From: Chaenocephalus aceratus
Taxonomy: Eukaryota; Chordata; Actinopteri; Perciformes; Channichthyidae
Length of the DNA: 64,000 bases
Reading direction: 5' to 3'
Assembly (NCBI GenBank): GCA_023974075.1
Contig: JAMFTG010000538.1
Location: forward strand, 74,501-138,500
Positions within the stretch are counted from its first letter, which is position 1. Each line of letters begins with the position of its first letter. Shown here in pieces: positions 1 through 12,360 of this stretch. The notes beneath the pieces are model-generated. The model did no database searches, had not been told where the DNA came from, and saw only the letters and a list, made by a program, of their open reading frames with translations. The translations under genes were made by a program, and so were the position numbers.

Positions 1-142
1 CTGAACTCATCATGTTCAGATGTTACTGACAGGTTCAAAGAGGTGTTGATTCAGATCTCTCTGGAGGCTGCACTTTGTGTCTGTGTTTATCAGTTCATAA
101 TGAAGAGAGAGGAACAGTTCAGTATTTAGTGTAAAAACTCAC

Positions 143-3100
143 ATTGATTTCATCCATCTGTGTTTGCTTCTCTGAGAAGAAAGAAGAGAAAGTTGACTTG
201 ACTTTCCACAATTCAAAAAAGCGTTTAAGTTTCATCTGTGAATGTTCTCACCTTTAGTTCTCGTCCATATGTTGACCGCCACGACAACCATTATGAGAGC
301 GGCTAAACCCACAGACACGAGGACGAGCCTCAAGAGACCTGGAGAGAGAATATTATTGTTTTAAAGATATATATTTTGTACATTTTTCTTTTTTTAAAGA
401 AACAGAGATGTTTTGAAATGTATCTACAGTTAATCATGTTGAATGCCAATCAGTGCAAAGACATGATGTTATTTCTTAACAACATGTATATCATTAAGAA
501 GAAAAAAAACTATCTTAAAACAAACCAGAATAGTCTTTGATTTAATATTCATATATAAACCAATAATAATTTACTACATCACTTTAAATGTTTTGCTTTT
601 AACTTTACTGAATGGTTTTGTTTGAGAAAGTGAGTTAATTAAACGTTTTCTTTATTTGTTCCATGTGCATGGGGGACAGAAGACAAAGAGACTCCAGAGA
701 CAGATAACGTACAGATGCTGAGACTCTTGTACCGTAGTAAAAATCCTGCTTTTTTAAAATAAGACTATTGGCCAAAACCAAGTCGTATTTATCTTTTAAA
801 GACCTGGGAAGGGTTATTAACGCCTTTGTGACCTCAAGACTGGACTATTGTAACGCTCTGTATGTGGGTATGGACCAGGCATCAATTAAACGCCTGCAGC
901 TAGTCCACCACGCAGCTGCACGTCTCCTGACTGGCCACAAAAAGCGTGACCGCATCACTCCAATTCTGGCCTCACTACAATGGCTTCCAGTCCGGTTCAG
1001 AATTGATTTTAAAATCCTTTTATTTGTTTTCAAAGCCGTAAATGGGCTGGCTCCGGCCTATATAGCCGAACTCCTCCAGCGCTACAACCCCAGCCAGAGC
1101 TTTAAGGTCGGCTGATCAGCTGCTGCTGGTAGTGCCCAAGACCAGGCTCAAAACCCGAGGGCACCGAGCCTTCGCAGCAGCTGGCCCCAGGCTCTGGACC
1201 ACTCTGCCCCTCCACGTGAGGTCGGCCCAGACCCTAGGGGCTTTTAAATCCTCACTAAAGACTCACTACTTCTCCCCGGCCTTCTAGTCAGAGTGGGGTT
1301 ACGACTCCTGACTTTTCCATGTGTTTTTTTATCTGTTGTGATTTATTGTGATGTCATGTGTTTTTTATGTGTTTAAATTACATGTACAGCACCTTGGCTC
1401 GACCAAAATCGTTTTTAAATGTGCTCTACGAATAAAATTTGATTTGATTTGATTTGTCGTTTAGCTGAACCTTCAGAGATGAGGTTAAAAGCGGAGATAG
1501 TTACATTACATGTATGTTAAAACATGTATTTGTTACTTTATACCGAATCAAAGTGACTTTTGGTACAAAAACTGCATCCAAAAAAACACGTCATCTGCAA
1601 CGAGTTTGACAGAATAAACCAGAAGCACTTGTTTAAAGGAGCAAATAATAATTCTCTCCAGAGATTTCAACCGCAGCTCAAAGTGGAGATGTGAAGCGCC
1701 ACAACAACATACTAAATATTTGAGGTGCCATAGAGTAGTTTTGTTTAAGATTGCTGATACTGTCTAGTTTTTACCTGTTTTTTTTATGTGGGGAATTGAT
1801 GGAACGGCTGCTGTTGTTGTTGTTGTTGTTGTTGTTGTTGGTGGTGTTGTTGGTGTTGTTGGTGTTGCTGCTTCAAAAACATACAAAATATTTGAACAAG
1901 ATGAACACAACTCTTCAGAAGTAATATGTTTACCATATATTGCGATGTAATGTTTAAACTTGATTAAATCAGATAAACACCCTTCTTATGAAAAATGTTG
2001 CGTAACTTTGAAGTGACTTCAAACAGTCTGATCACAAATGTTCTCACCTGAGGACCGAGGCCTGAAGGTCTGCACGTTGCCACCAGCTGTTACTTCACAA
2101 GTAAACAACTCAGACCTTTGTGTGGAACCATAATGAGAAGTCGGAAATGTCACAGAAGCAGAGCAGTCAGACGCTGATGTCCTTATATCCTTGTTTTCTT
2201 TATCCACATCTCGACCCGGAAGCAGCCACTTCACTGTGTGTCTACAACCTACACGTGTCGTCACAGAGCAGCGTAACGTCATCTCATCGTTGACCTGATG
2301 CTCAGTCACTGAAGATGGACATATGTGAGAGAAAGATAATAGTTAACTTCACCACTGTAATCATAACTATTGTAATGTTTTAGTATTTTCCTCTACAGAG
2401 AAAGTTTGGAAACATTATGATGGAAATACTCACTGGTAACAACAGACAGAAGAACCAGAGAGTCTCGACCTTGCTGTTGATCTGCTTTGTTGTACTGTCT
2501 GCAGGTGTAACTACCAACATCCTCCTCTGTGACCTTCTTTACAACCACAGAACATTTATCCGTAAGTCTCAGTGTGTCTGAATGAGCATGGTTACTAATC
2601 TGCCCACCTCTAACCAGCATTACTGTGCTTCTTGAAACACTGAAGAGCCAGGTAGTACCATTACATTCACCCTGATCATGTCTGACACTGTTACACGGCA
2701 GATTGGCTTCATCTCCAGCTCTGACAGAGAGGTAGAGGTCACGCTGTCCAATTGCAGCCCCTGAATAAACGAGAGAGAAACATAAAGAATACAGAGAAAT
2801 ACAAAATGTCATTTAAGATACAACAAAAGTTTCCTATGTGTCTAAAACAGGCCCGGCTCCAGGATGAAATGACTGAGGGGGCCGTTAAAAAATCCGAGGG
2901 GGCGATTTTTTTTCACAACAACGAAAAATACGGGCAATGTAATGATTTGACACACCAAGCTTTTTTCCTTCTCACTGCTCTACAATCTCTTTGCTTCTTT
3001 ATTTTTATTCCGGATTTACCCCTCTCGTTTTGTTATTTTCCTCTGATCTTTAATAACAGATAGTACGTTATTAGTTGGCTGCATTTTGGTTAACAGACTA

Positions 3101-3743
3101 ACATTGATTTCCTCAATTTATAAATGGACAGGCTCTGTAATTATACCATAACCTTTTCTCCTCTATCTCTTAACTCGTCTTCCTATACAAATTTACTTAC
3201 CTCTAGTCAGGTTAGGATTAAAGAAACATTAATCTGGTTGATTTTTATTTTCAGGATTGAATGTTCAAATCAAGGCCTAAAACCTGGCATTTCATAAGAA
3301 AGTGACTAATATATAATCCGAATGTAATATTGGATCAAATACTATACCAAATGGACAGACACAGATTAAAAATAAAGTCCCCTGGTTTGTCTCTAGAGTC
3401 TAACTGCCATGAGAAAAATTGAATCAATGTTCCAAAATCCGACACTAGATGTACAACCGTATTGTATTACATCATGTATTTTTTAGCTGCCCGGATTATA
3501 ACAGACAAAGACTCATTCTGAAAACTGCACTGGAACAACATAACATCAAGGACATGGATTTCAAGTCAATATATGAAAGTAAATCAAGAAATGAAGTAAA
3601 CAAGCTGATCTTCAAGTTCCTCAAAAACACTGGTCTGAGGACAAGGATTTAATATAAACATTTAATAAATCAACAGTAGGTGGCGATATATGCTCCAAGT
3701 GGAAGCGATTCGCCATTAAAGAAAAAAGAAGAAGAAGAAGAAG

Positions 3744-3775
<32 letters not shown>

Positions 3776-4407
3776 GAAGAAGAAGAAGAAGAAGAAGAAG
3801 AAATACGCTAACGCTACAAACAGGCACAACACTGTTACTCTGTTTTTACTGACATATAACATTTGATTTCTCCTTGCTCTATTTTTTTAACGCACATTAA
3901 AAAACGGGAACATTTTCGGGAGTCTCAACCGGGTACCAGCCACCGAAAACGGGGACGTTTTGGTCACCCATCCGACTGTGTTTACAGCTAGCATACATGC
4001 TAACATAAGACTACAAGCTCACTTTGGGTTGAGGCTTTTTTACACGTTGCTTGACTGCCTGCCCACATATCTGATCCACAGTAACGTGTAATTGGGGAAA
4101 ATAATTATTTAAAGTTATTTAATAATTGTGACATTTAGTGTACTTTTTGATGGATGAATGATGCTCAAAGTGAGGGGGCAAATAATACAACTGGCCGGTC
4201 TAAAAGTTGCCTTCCCCTCGTTGGAAGACAAACAGACCACTTCTCTGTCTTTGTTAAAATGAGGTTAGGTAATAAAGTAACATTCATGATGACTAAATTA
4301 CCTTTTTAAATGTTTCTAAATAAATACATGTTGTAGGAATCCTTACCTGCAAACTGAAGCAGCAGAATGAGAAGTGAAGACTTTTCAATCTGTTTGAACT
4401 CGTCCAT
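143..4407 (-). CDS. Two-Ig-domain type I membrane protein, copy A (3' end outside window)
   Basis: Seen: exons on the minus strand at 4407-4347 (start ATG and hydrophobic signal peptide MDEFKQIEKSSLLILLLQFA), 2760-2434 (V-like Ig domain), 2308-2048 (second Ig domain), 1870-1775 (Thr/Pro stalk), 338-252 (transmembrane helix beginning LLRLVLVSVGLAAL) and 171-143 (tail, EKQTQMDEIN). Every junction has AG acceptor and GT donor, and introns up to the tail are phase 1, as usual for Ig-family genes. The V domain has the Cys pair (NLPCN and YTCRQ), the core Trp (TTWLF) and an extra Cys pair (GECN, DKCS). The second domain has LRCSV and FTCEV plus two extra Cys. Inference: a cell-surface immune-type receptor or ligand of a multicopy teleost Ig family; partner unknown. 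No lesion was seen. Two mobile insertions lie in introns only. Remaining tail exons lie left of position 1. Confidence 0.8.
758..1456 (+). mobile_element. L2-like LINE, 3' fragment
   Basis: The translation holds the C-terminal part of a reverse transcriptase protein: [14 protein letters not shown], then ARLLTG, WLPVRFRIDFKILLFVFKA and, in another frame after about 1105, the segment ending near SSLKTHYFSPAF. A one-base insertion near 1088 relative to the copy at 9351-9813 breaks the frame. It ends in an A/T-rich tail with GATTT repeats (to 1456), the usual 3' signature of these LINEs. It sits in the intron between the stalk and transmembrane exons of Ig copy A. The family call is by recalled resemblance to the L2/CR1 group. 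Confidence 0.8.
1775..1870 (-). repeat. ACA microsatellite used as coding stalk exon of Ig copy A
   Basis: On the plus strand this is a (GTT)n tract. Read on the minus strand it is an open exon of 96 nt, or 93 nt if the CAG acceptor 3 nt further in is used. It is bounded by AG and GTAAAA and is phase 1 at both ends. It encodes a run of Thr with Pro, then AAVPSIPHIKKT. Its position between the second Ig exon and the transmembrane exon matches the stalk exon of copy C (50795-50881). Confidence 0.7.
2848..4197. mobile_element. hAT-type DNA transposon insertion with nested LINE
   Basis: The 8 bp sequence GTCTAAAA occurs on both sides (2840-2847 and 4198-4205). Ig copies B and C have an uninterrupted GTCTAAAAGTTGCC at the same intron position, so this is a filled site with an 8 bp target duplication, as hAT transposases make. 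The ends read CAGGCCCGGC and CAACTGGCCG, an imperfect inverted pair. No transposase ORF was seen. It contains a LINE 3' end with a GAA tail (3440-3810). It lies in the first intron of Ig copy A. Confidence 0.75.
3440..3810 (+). mobile_element. LINE ORF2 C-terminal fragment with (GAA)n tail
   Basis: The frame at 3449-3652 reads LHHVFFSCPDYNRQR and ends FKFLKNTGLRTRI before a stop. This resembles the C-terminal tail of LINE polyproteins (a Cys-bearing motif followed by FLxxTGL). The following short 3' UTR (GTAGGTGGCGATATATGC) runs into about 80 bp of GAA repeats at 3720-3801. A related 3' UTR with a short GAA tail is at 5568-5640. The exact clade cannot be assigned by eye; I and Nimb type LINEs are candidates. 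Confidence 0.65.
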
Positions 4408-5109
4408 CGTGTCTCTTGTGTCCGTGTAAGTCTCTAGACCGGCTGCCTCTCAAAGAGAAATGTTGAATGTACTTCCTAATATCAGAAATGTGTCACTTCC
4501 TCAAAGAAGCTGCGTCTTCTTTTTTCTTATATATACATTTCTCGTTAATTCTCCTCTCAGCAGAGACTCAGTCAAGATGAGCGCATGTCGCTTCCTGTGG
4601 GTTTACTGTAATGACATTCATATAAAAAACACAACCATATAAGCACATTAGATACCAGCGGACGAATGATACCAAATACATTTTGTGAAGTAATCAGGTT
4701 AAAAGTTAATAGTAACTTCCAGATTACAAATCAAATCTCCTTCCTGTCCAGTGAAAACCACAGTGTCTTTATCATGACCGGACACTAGGCTTGTTTGAGA
4801 CAAGCGAGACCTGCGCAGACCTGCGCAATTTCGATCTACGTCTTGCTAGTGCGTTGCATGATGGTTATTCATTTTGTCCGACTTGCTCTGGAGGTTCGCC
4901 TACATGAGACGTTGAAATCTCGCGGGACAAAGACGCCCGCAGCCATGAGAGCGAGGCACGGCGAGGCGGCGCAGTTCCTCTCCACGGGCTGCGGAAGCGA
5001 AATGCTTGATGGGAAACGGCTCGCTGGTATCTCGAGCTGAGCGCTCATTGGTGGGTTTTACCCCGTGCTGCTGATGAAGCTCTCCCATTGGCTGGCAAAA
5101 GTTTGTTGT

Positions 5110-5470
5110 TGTTTTGTGTCAGTTTTACGTCGCCACATCCATTCCCATTTTTCATCATTGTTCCACAATGTTTATCATCATGAAATTAATATCTATATAT
5201 TTTATACTATACTTGCACTGCTTACCATTTTCATACTTTATATACTTAGCATATTCATACACACTGTTCATACTGCTCACAGGCTGATATCTAGTGTATT
5301 CATTCATACCCCACTGTTTATTCATCATTCAATTCATTCTATATGTTATTCTGTAGATTGTGTACATTACTTTCCACTTCACTGCTTGTTGCACCTGGTT
5401 AGAAGCTAAACTGCATTTCGTTGTCTCAGTACCTGTAATATGTGCAATAACAATAAAGTGTAATCTAATC
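5110..5470 (+). mobile_element. LINE 3' end with AATCTAATCTT tail
   Basis: An A/T-rich non-coding stretch ends CTAAACTGCATTTCGTTG, then AATAACAATAAAGTG and TAATCTAATCTT. This recurrent layout in fish genomes is the 3' end of a non-LTR retrotransposon. It is nested in the inverted-repeat element 4788-5749. No ORF remains. Confidence 0.5.
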
Positions 5471-5564
5471 TTGAGCAGGAACACATGTATTTACTTAGTT
5501 CATATCTGACATTAACGATAAAACACATGTGTGCATTCTTTATGAATGCAAACCGAGTCAAGCC

Positions 5565-5645
5565 GACTCCGGAGGTGGCGGTATGCACCTTAAAGTTGTT
5601 TGCAATCCGCCAAAAAAACCGAGAGAAGAAGAAGACGAAGCCGAC
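5565..5645 (+). mobile_element. Retroelement 3' tail with GAGAAGAAG repeats
   Basis: GGAGGTGGCGGTATGCACC followed by CCGCCAAAAAAACC and GAGAAGAAGAAG resembles the 3' UTR and GAA tail at 3670-3801, so this is probably a very short 5'-truncated copy of the same type of LINE or a SINE using its tail. Confidence 0.45.
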
Positions 5646-5799
5646 TCCGAGCTGTCCGACTTCAGGCTAGCTTTTTGAGACCTCCCCCGGCTGCGATCGG
5701 CTATTCTCGTCTACTTTCGAGGCGAGCCGCAATGTGTCTCAAACAAGCCTACTGTTAGTAGGAACCACAGAACACAGTGTAGAATTAATATTAACTAGA

Positions 5800-6610
5800 C
5801 CCTCCAGAAAAACGCGAAAAAAAAGGGCGCATAATCCCCGCATTTTTCCACAGAAAGTTGAGGGAAAAAAAGTTAACTCGTCTTGACGTGAAGTGATGAT
5901 GATGATGCGACGTCATCAGCTCGCTCATCACAGAAGGTAAACAACACCGTAGAGTGAACGTGTGGAGCTCACACGAGAGAGAAAACACCAAGATGAAAAA
6001 TTCTAATCCATCTAATTTACCGACAAACATTTCTGCTAAAGACCGGGCAAAGCAGTTCTCTGATGTCTTGCACGAAAGTGGGGGGAAACTATTCTGCACC
6101 CCGTGCAACTGTGTGTTGGAGCATAAGAGAAAATCGACGGAGACGACACGCTTTGATTCATTCAAACATTCGAAAATGCTTTCTGCTGCTGCGGACAAGG
6201 AAGCCAAACAACTCACGTTCACCGAGGCATCGACCTCCAAAACCCTTTCGAGGGCTACAAGAAATGAAGTGAGTAGCCTACAAGATTGAAGCTGGTCAGA
6301 TAACGAACGAGTAAATGAAAACAGAATGAGGCGGAGAAGTGTGTGTGTGTGTGTGTGAGAGAGAGTGTGATTAAAATAGCCCAATTGCTTTTACAATACA
6401 TAAACATTGAATGTGTTTAGTTGAATGGTAAAGGGGTTTAACGTTAGTGGCAGGTTGTGTGTGAGAGAGAATAAATAAGACAGCCCAATATTAAAACCTT
6501 CTTTTTTAGCATATTTCGCAACTTCCCGCAATTTCACCACATAAAATCACATAAAAACCCCGCATGTTTAATCGCATAATCAAGGATTTTAGCCCACACA
6601 GCCCCTGATA
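5800..6610 (+). mobile_element. hAT-derived fragment with zinc-finger N-terminus
   Basis: The frame at 5954-6289 (start codon used inside it near 5992) reads MKNSNPSNLPTNISAKDRAK, then a Cys2-type finger (LFCTPCNCVL) and FDSFKHSKM. This matches my recollection of hAT-derived CGGBP1-like proteins of fish, which start with a BED/C2H2-like DNA-binding finger. The frame stops at 6287-6289; no catalytic domain or RNase H fold follows. Flanking A/T-rich, CGCATAAT-containing sequence looks like element ends, but matching inverted ends could not be defined. Called a dead or internally deleted element. Confidence 0.5.
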
Positions 6611-8465
6611 GTGTCAGTAGAAAGTATTACAAATAATTATTACAAAAAATAAATAAGAAAATATATAAAATATATTTTAAGATCATGTTTAATCATCTGA
6701 TTTGTCTCATTGCTGTTTTAGTCTGTGTTCTTCTAATTAGTGTCTACAGTGTGTGCCTATTGAGCTGCTTAGAGCCATGTGGGACAAACCCCGATCCTGC
6801 CCCTCCCTCTCACTGTCTAAGTGAACGGTGACTGTAAAAACTACACTGCGCATGCTCAGAGTCCTATTTAATGTGTGTGGCAAAAAATAATGACCGTCAC
6901 CATCGGGGCATAGAGCTGCCATCCCCACCATGCGTCATCTCACATAATTCAGAGCTGATTGGCTGTAAATACGTGTGCCGCGAAAAGTGTGGTGTGTGAA
7001 GAGGAGACGAGAGAGCTGCAGTGAGGCGTCCTAAAACCAGGAAGTAAACTGCGCATGGCTTCCCTCCACAAAAAAGCAATGAGATTTCTCCATAGACTTT
7101 TAGAAAATAGCTCCAAATAAGATCTGTGGGAAACAAACCTGTTAGATAAATGCATGTTTTGTTCAGCCGGATAATATCCACATGTTTACCCTACTTTTAT
7201 AATTTTCGAATCATAAATCTATTGATTAGATTAGATTTATGAGAGACTTTTGAAACTACAAGAACATAAGGAGGACTTTTACAAAAAAGTAATAGAGATG
7301 TTTGTCCAGAAGGATAGGCAAATGGACTTCATCTTCAAGTCAAGGTAAGACCGCAATTTTATTGAAAATGGGATCTTACTAAGAGAGAACAATTCAATAT
7401 TTAAATGATGAAATTCAATTTTTTGGGTATCCTTCTGTTGAACTGTCTGTTTAAAATTAATTGAAGCATCAGACAAAAAAAGCTTTTGAAAATAATATTA
7501 TATTTTGATTTAGGTCAAAATATAATATTTGTAAACCTGAAGAGTCAGAGCCAGAGCCTCAGCAGCCACGAACCTCACTGCAGAAGCTTATATGTAGACA
7601 TCTATGTGTTTTGTGCCCCACCACTTTTGTACATATAAAAACGCCACTGTGTATCAGGTATAACAACAAGAAAACGTACTTTCTACATTAAGGCTGAAAA
7701 CTCATTAAATCACATGGACATCAAAACACATGTTAACAGCTAAGCTAAATGAAAGTGGATTAAAATAATGTTTTTATACACGAAGATATTCAAATGAGCT
7801 CAAGCTGCTTTAGCTCTAATAGCAATCAGTAAATCTTCAAAAAGACTTTCAGCTGGAAGATAATAGAAGCTTCTCTCTGCTTCCTCTATCTCTTGTTCTG
7901 ATGAAATGTTGATGAAATAGTTTGTTGGCTGAGAAGTGACGCTTCTACTTCCTCTCATAAGTATAATTATAATTAGTATAATAATATATAACTTCTCAAA
8001 GTGACTTTAGACTATTTCCAAAAATAGTCAAACACAATTGTTGGATTTTTTTTTATTTGCAGATTCTGATGTCAACAGATATAACAAAGAGAAAACTTAC
8101 TTTCTACATTAAGGCTGACAATCCATTCAATCAAATGGACATCAAAACACAAAGCAAAGCTCAATGAAAGTGAATGAAAGTAATAATTCTGAACACAGAG
8201 ATGTTAAAATGAGCTCAAGCTGTCGTTCAAAAACAATCAGTACATCTTAAAATCAGCTCTGAACCTTCAGCTGGAAGACAATATAAGGAAGGAAACAGGA
8301 GTTAAAAGCTGTTTACAGTGACACCCAGTGGTTTATTAGATCAAGACTAAAATGAAATAATATGTAATTCAGAATGATTGCTTAATCTTCCACTCCCGAT
8401 GTGAAACATGATGATGGATGTAGACGTTGTTGATCAGTGGAGTCTGATGGAGGCAGACGTGTTGC
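6611..8465. other. Intergenic / 3' flank of Ig copy B, no gene seen
   Basis: No supported coding frame. The part at 6730-7180 has the look of an interspersed repeat but could not be named. The stretch beginning ACTTTCTACATTAAGGCTGA occurs twice (about 7678 and 8100) and again in degraded form in the 3' flank of Ig copy C (near 48450). The last part is therefore a locally duplicated 3' UTR or flank of the Ig genes. Confidence 0.5.
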
Positions 8466-8538
8466 TCAAACTCCATCAGCAGGTCTGATGTTTTCATAGT
8501 TCGCTGTACCATCATCTACATCACAACGCACCTGAGGA

Positions 8539-8576
<38 letters not shown>
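8539..8576. repeat. (AAC)n microsatellite
   Basis: About twelve uninterrupted CAA/AAC units next to the acceptor of the last exon of Ig copy B. Copy C has only three units at the same place (near 48865), so the tract expanded in B or shrank in C. Confidence 0.9.
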
Positions 8577-8639
8577 CTGAGTTGGTTACAAAGGAAGTAA
8601 ACACAGTTCACAGTTTAGTCAGCAGACCCTGAACGCACC

Positions 8640-9000
8640 ATCAGTTCATCCCTTCCTCCCAAAAACCCTTGAACGCTTCATCCTTCATCGCCCACTTCCC
8701 TTCTTCCATTCATCCGTCCATCACAACATCCCTCCTTCCTGACATCCCTTTAAACATCCCTTCAACCCTTCATCCCTTTATACATCCCTTAGATTCTTCA
8801 TCCCTCCTTCCCTTCATACATTCAACCCTTCCTCCCTATATCCATCTTTCCCTAAATCCATTCATCCCTTTAAACCTTTCATCCCTATTTCCCTTTGTCC
8901 CTTCATCCTTTTAAACCTCATTATACCTACATCCCTTCAACCACCCCTCAATTCTTTGAAAACTTCTCCCTTCATCCTCTCCCCCCGTCTCCCTCATCTC
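8640..9000. repeat. Degenerate CATCCCTT-type repeat, copy B intron
   Basis: Pyrimidine-rich sequence built from variants of CATCCCTT and TTCATCC. The same tract, slightly rearranged, is at 48940-49330 in Ig copy C, so it predates the B/C duplication. The open frame across it is low-complexity and not coding. Confidence 0.8.
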
Positions 9001-9350
9001 TTTCTATTTAAGTTTGATCTGATTCAAATGTTTACTGTCAACACGTTTGTCTTCTTATCCATAACACTTACAATGTTTTCATTCGTCTGAGGTCTCTGTC
9101 CCGAAGAGGTCAAAGAGCATCAATGTAATCTTCCCGAGTGGAAACCCTTTTTTATCAGCCACATAGATTGTTGTGAGTGCTGCAACAGCCACGATCACAA
9201 CGATGATGATCCACCACCACCAACCTGGAAGAGGAATTTAAATCATAACATTTAGAGTTTAATAAAAAAGTACATTTAGTTGATGATTCCGTTTTTCAGG
9301 TGTTTGAGTAACGGATTAACAAAACTCAACAAATCTTTAGTAGCTAAAGC

Positions 9351-9813
9351 GAATTTGGTTCCGAATTGATTTTAAAATCCTTTTATTTGTTTTCAAAGCC
9401 GTAAATGGGCTGGCTCCGGCCTATATAGCTGAACTCCTCCGGCGCTACACCCCAGCCAGAGCTTTAAGGTCGGCTGATCAGCTGCTGCTGGTAGTGCCCA
9501 AGACCAGGCTCAAAACCCGAGGGCACCGAGCCTTCGCAGCAGCTGGCCCCGGACTCTGGACCACTGCCCCTCCATGTGAGGCCGGCCCAGACCCTAGGGG
9601 TTTTTAAATCTACTCTTAAGACTCACTTCTCCTCTCTGGCCTTCTAGTCAGAGCGGAGCACGACTCCTGACTTTTCCCTGTGTTTTTTATCCGTTGTAAT
9701 TTATTGTCTTTTATTGTGATCGTAGTAATGTGTTTTTATTACATGTACAGCACTTTCGCTCGACCAAAAATCGCTTTTAAATGTGCTTTATAAATAAAAG
9801 TTGATTTGATTAA
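9351..9813 (+). mobile_element. L2-like LINE, short 3' fragment
   Basis: Nearly the same sequence as 995-1456: RIDFKILLFVFKAVNGLAP, then the frame through RALRSADQLLLVV and a GATTTGATT tail. Copy C reads straight through at this point (near 50530), so this is an insertion specific to copy B. Confidence 0.8.
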
Positions 9814-9921
9814 CATGTTCTCACCTGAGGACTGAAGGCTGAACGTTATCTTCATTTAATCACGTTGAACGCAAATCAGTGCAAAGATGTGATGTTATTT
9901 CTCGTGAAAATGTATTTCCTC

Positions 9922-10912
<991 letters not shown>

Positions 10913-11202
10913 ATTTCCTCATTTAAAAAAGCAGCTTAAGACAAACCAATTTAAAGTCTTTGATTAAGAGAAAGATTTGTAATCAATCAATATTCAAATA
11001 TATAAATCAATAATCATTTACTTTAATTTCAGACTAGTGTCGTTATAAAAGTGAGTTAATTAAACTAATTTCCATAAAGAAAACAAAGAATAACCTGTTG
11101 CATCTTCAGTGATCACAGAAGCTGTCGTAGTGAAACCTGTTACGGTGAGTGAAGCAAGCAGGACCCAAATGCAGATAACACTGATCCTACCTTTATTCCA
11201 AG

Positions 11203-12117
11203 GATAATAATATAACTCGGACGAACACACTGGGGTTACGTACTGCGCAGCACTGACAGACTTAATCCACGCCCACCTATGACGTGGGTCCCACCTCCGG
11301 CCTCACTTCCGTATAAATAGGAAGTAGTCCCTACAATCTGCTCCCACACAAACAGCTTTTCTTCAGCCAGTGGGGCCCGAACCTTAGAGGGCTGCGCCTA
11401 TACTCATAGAAGCTGGGTTACAGTACGTAACCGCAGTTCTGTTTCGTATAAGGCTTCGCCCTCTAAGGCTATCGCTATTGGGTTAAGGGCGAAGCAGGAT
11501 GTAGTCTACGCCCCACTCGTCCGTCCGTTACCAGAAGCACAAAAACACACCTACTCAGTTAATAACCCATGTCCATTTCGCCATGCGTAATGGAGCATCA
11601 CATTCCCAGGGAATATAGCATTTAAAAAATGAATATTCTCCATACGGGAAAGAAGGTAGGCTAAATAGGCTACATGTCGTTTATAAAAGTCCCACAAGAA
11701 CAGGGGGAAGACCAAGATGCAGCAGTGCAAATGTCTTCCACCGTCATTCCTCCGGGCAACGCCGTGGAGGAGGAAAATCCTCTGGTGCCGTGCGCTTTGA
11801 TGTTCTCCGGGGGATCCACCCCAGAGGAGAAATACGCCTGTGACACAGCCTCACACAGCCCGTGTGACAGGCGCTGTGCCGACAGAGGCTGCCCTATTGA
11901 GCGCGCTCTGTAATGCACAAACAGACGAGCTGCGTAAAGCAGCCGTGCGTGCAATATAGCATGACAGCGCGCGCACGGGACAGAGGAGATGAGATGTGGC
12001 TTCCTCCTCCGATGTGTGAGGAGGAGGAAAGAAGCCATCCAAAGGTATCACTCTCGATCTAAACGAGCTTGTGATCACCTTTGACATAAAAGCCGGGTTT
12101 GGGTGTTCATCCAACAC
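11203..12117 (-). mobile_element. DIRS-like retrotransposon fragment: tyrosine recombinase C-terminus
   Basis: Two overlapping minus-strand frames (12117-11851 and 12038-11670) resemble the C-terminal half of the DIRS-type tyrosine recombinase. Visible are KVITSSFRSRV, CPVRALSCYIARTAAL, QPLSAQRLSHGLCEAV, the HxxR box as AHGTRG, and MTVEDICTAASWSSP. The two frames imply a frameshift near 11900-11930. The catalytic Tyr context after the ASWSSP segment is lost. Sequence at 11340-11500 (CCTCTAAGGCTATCGCTATT) resembles DIRS terminal repeats. No reverse transcriptase part is present. Confidence 0.65.
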
Positions 12118-12360
12118 ACTCTCACTCCCTAAGCGTCCAGGAGCGACGTTTGGTCAGTGTCCGCGGCGTGCAGTTGTGACGCTCCTAGGCTCCTTCAGCG
12201 TCATAAAGGGACGCAAATAGCTTTCAACTGATTGCAATGTATTCCCATCTGTGGCGGGATTTGACGCTCATGGAAGCACGGCATTCGTTTGTGTCGGCTG
12301 CCCTTAAAGGTAATGTGAGCGTCCATTCTCATTGGATAACGGAGAATTGTACACCCGGAA
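12118..12360. other. Unassigned repeat-like segment
   Basis: It begins CCAACACACTCTCACTCCC and carries repeated AGCGTC/GACGCTC motifs. The sequence near 15150-15166, read in reverse, starts CCAACCCAGTCTCAT, an imperfect inverted match. An element of about 3 kb (12108-15166) is possible but unproven. Confidence 0.25.

Larger units (their letters stand above)
4788..5749. mobile_element. Non-autonomous DNA transposon with 15 bp terminal inverted repeats
   Basis: The left end GGCTTGTTTGAGACA and the right end TGTCTCAAACAAGCC are perfect inverted complements. Each is flanked by TA (4786-4787 and 5750-5751), consistent with a TA target duplication. The 962 bp body has no transposase frame. It contains two retroelement 3' tails inserted secondarily. 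A TA duplication fits Tc1/mariner-like or ISL2EU-like elements; the family is not settled. Confidence 0.75.

Noticed and set aside
3621..3827. Poly-leucine frame on the minus strand
   Set aside because: Translation of the GAA tail of a LINE fragment.
5791..6384. 197-codon minus-strand frame with His and Thr runs
   Set aside because: It is antisense to the hAT zinc-finger fragment and its repeats come from a TG tract and GATGAT repeats.
8669..8914. Ser/Pro/Ile-rich open frame
   Set aside because: Lies wholly in the degenerate CATCCCTT repeat of an intron.
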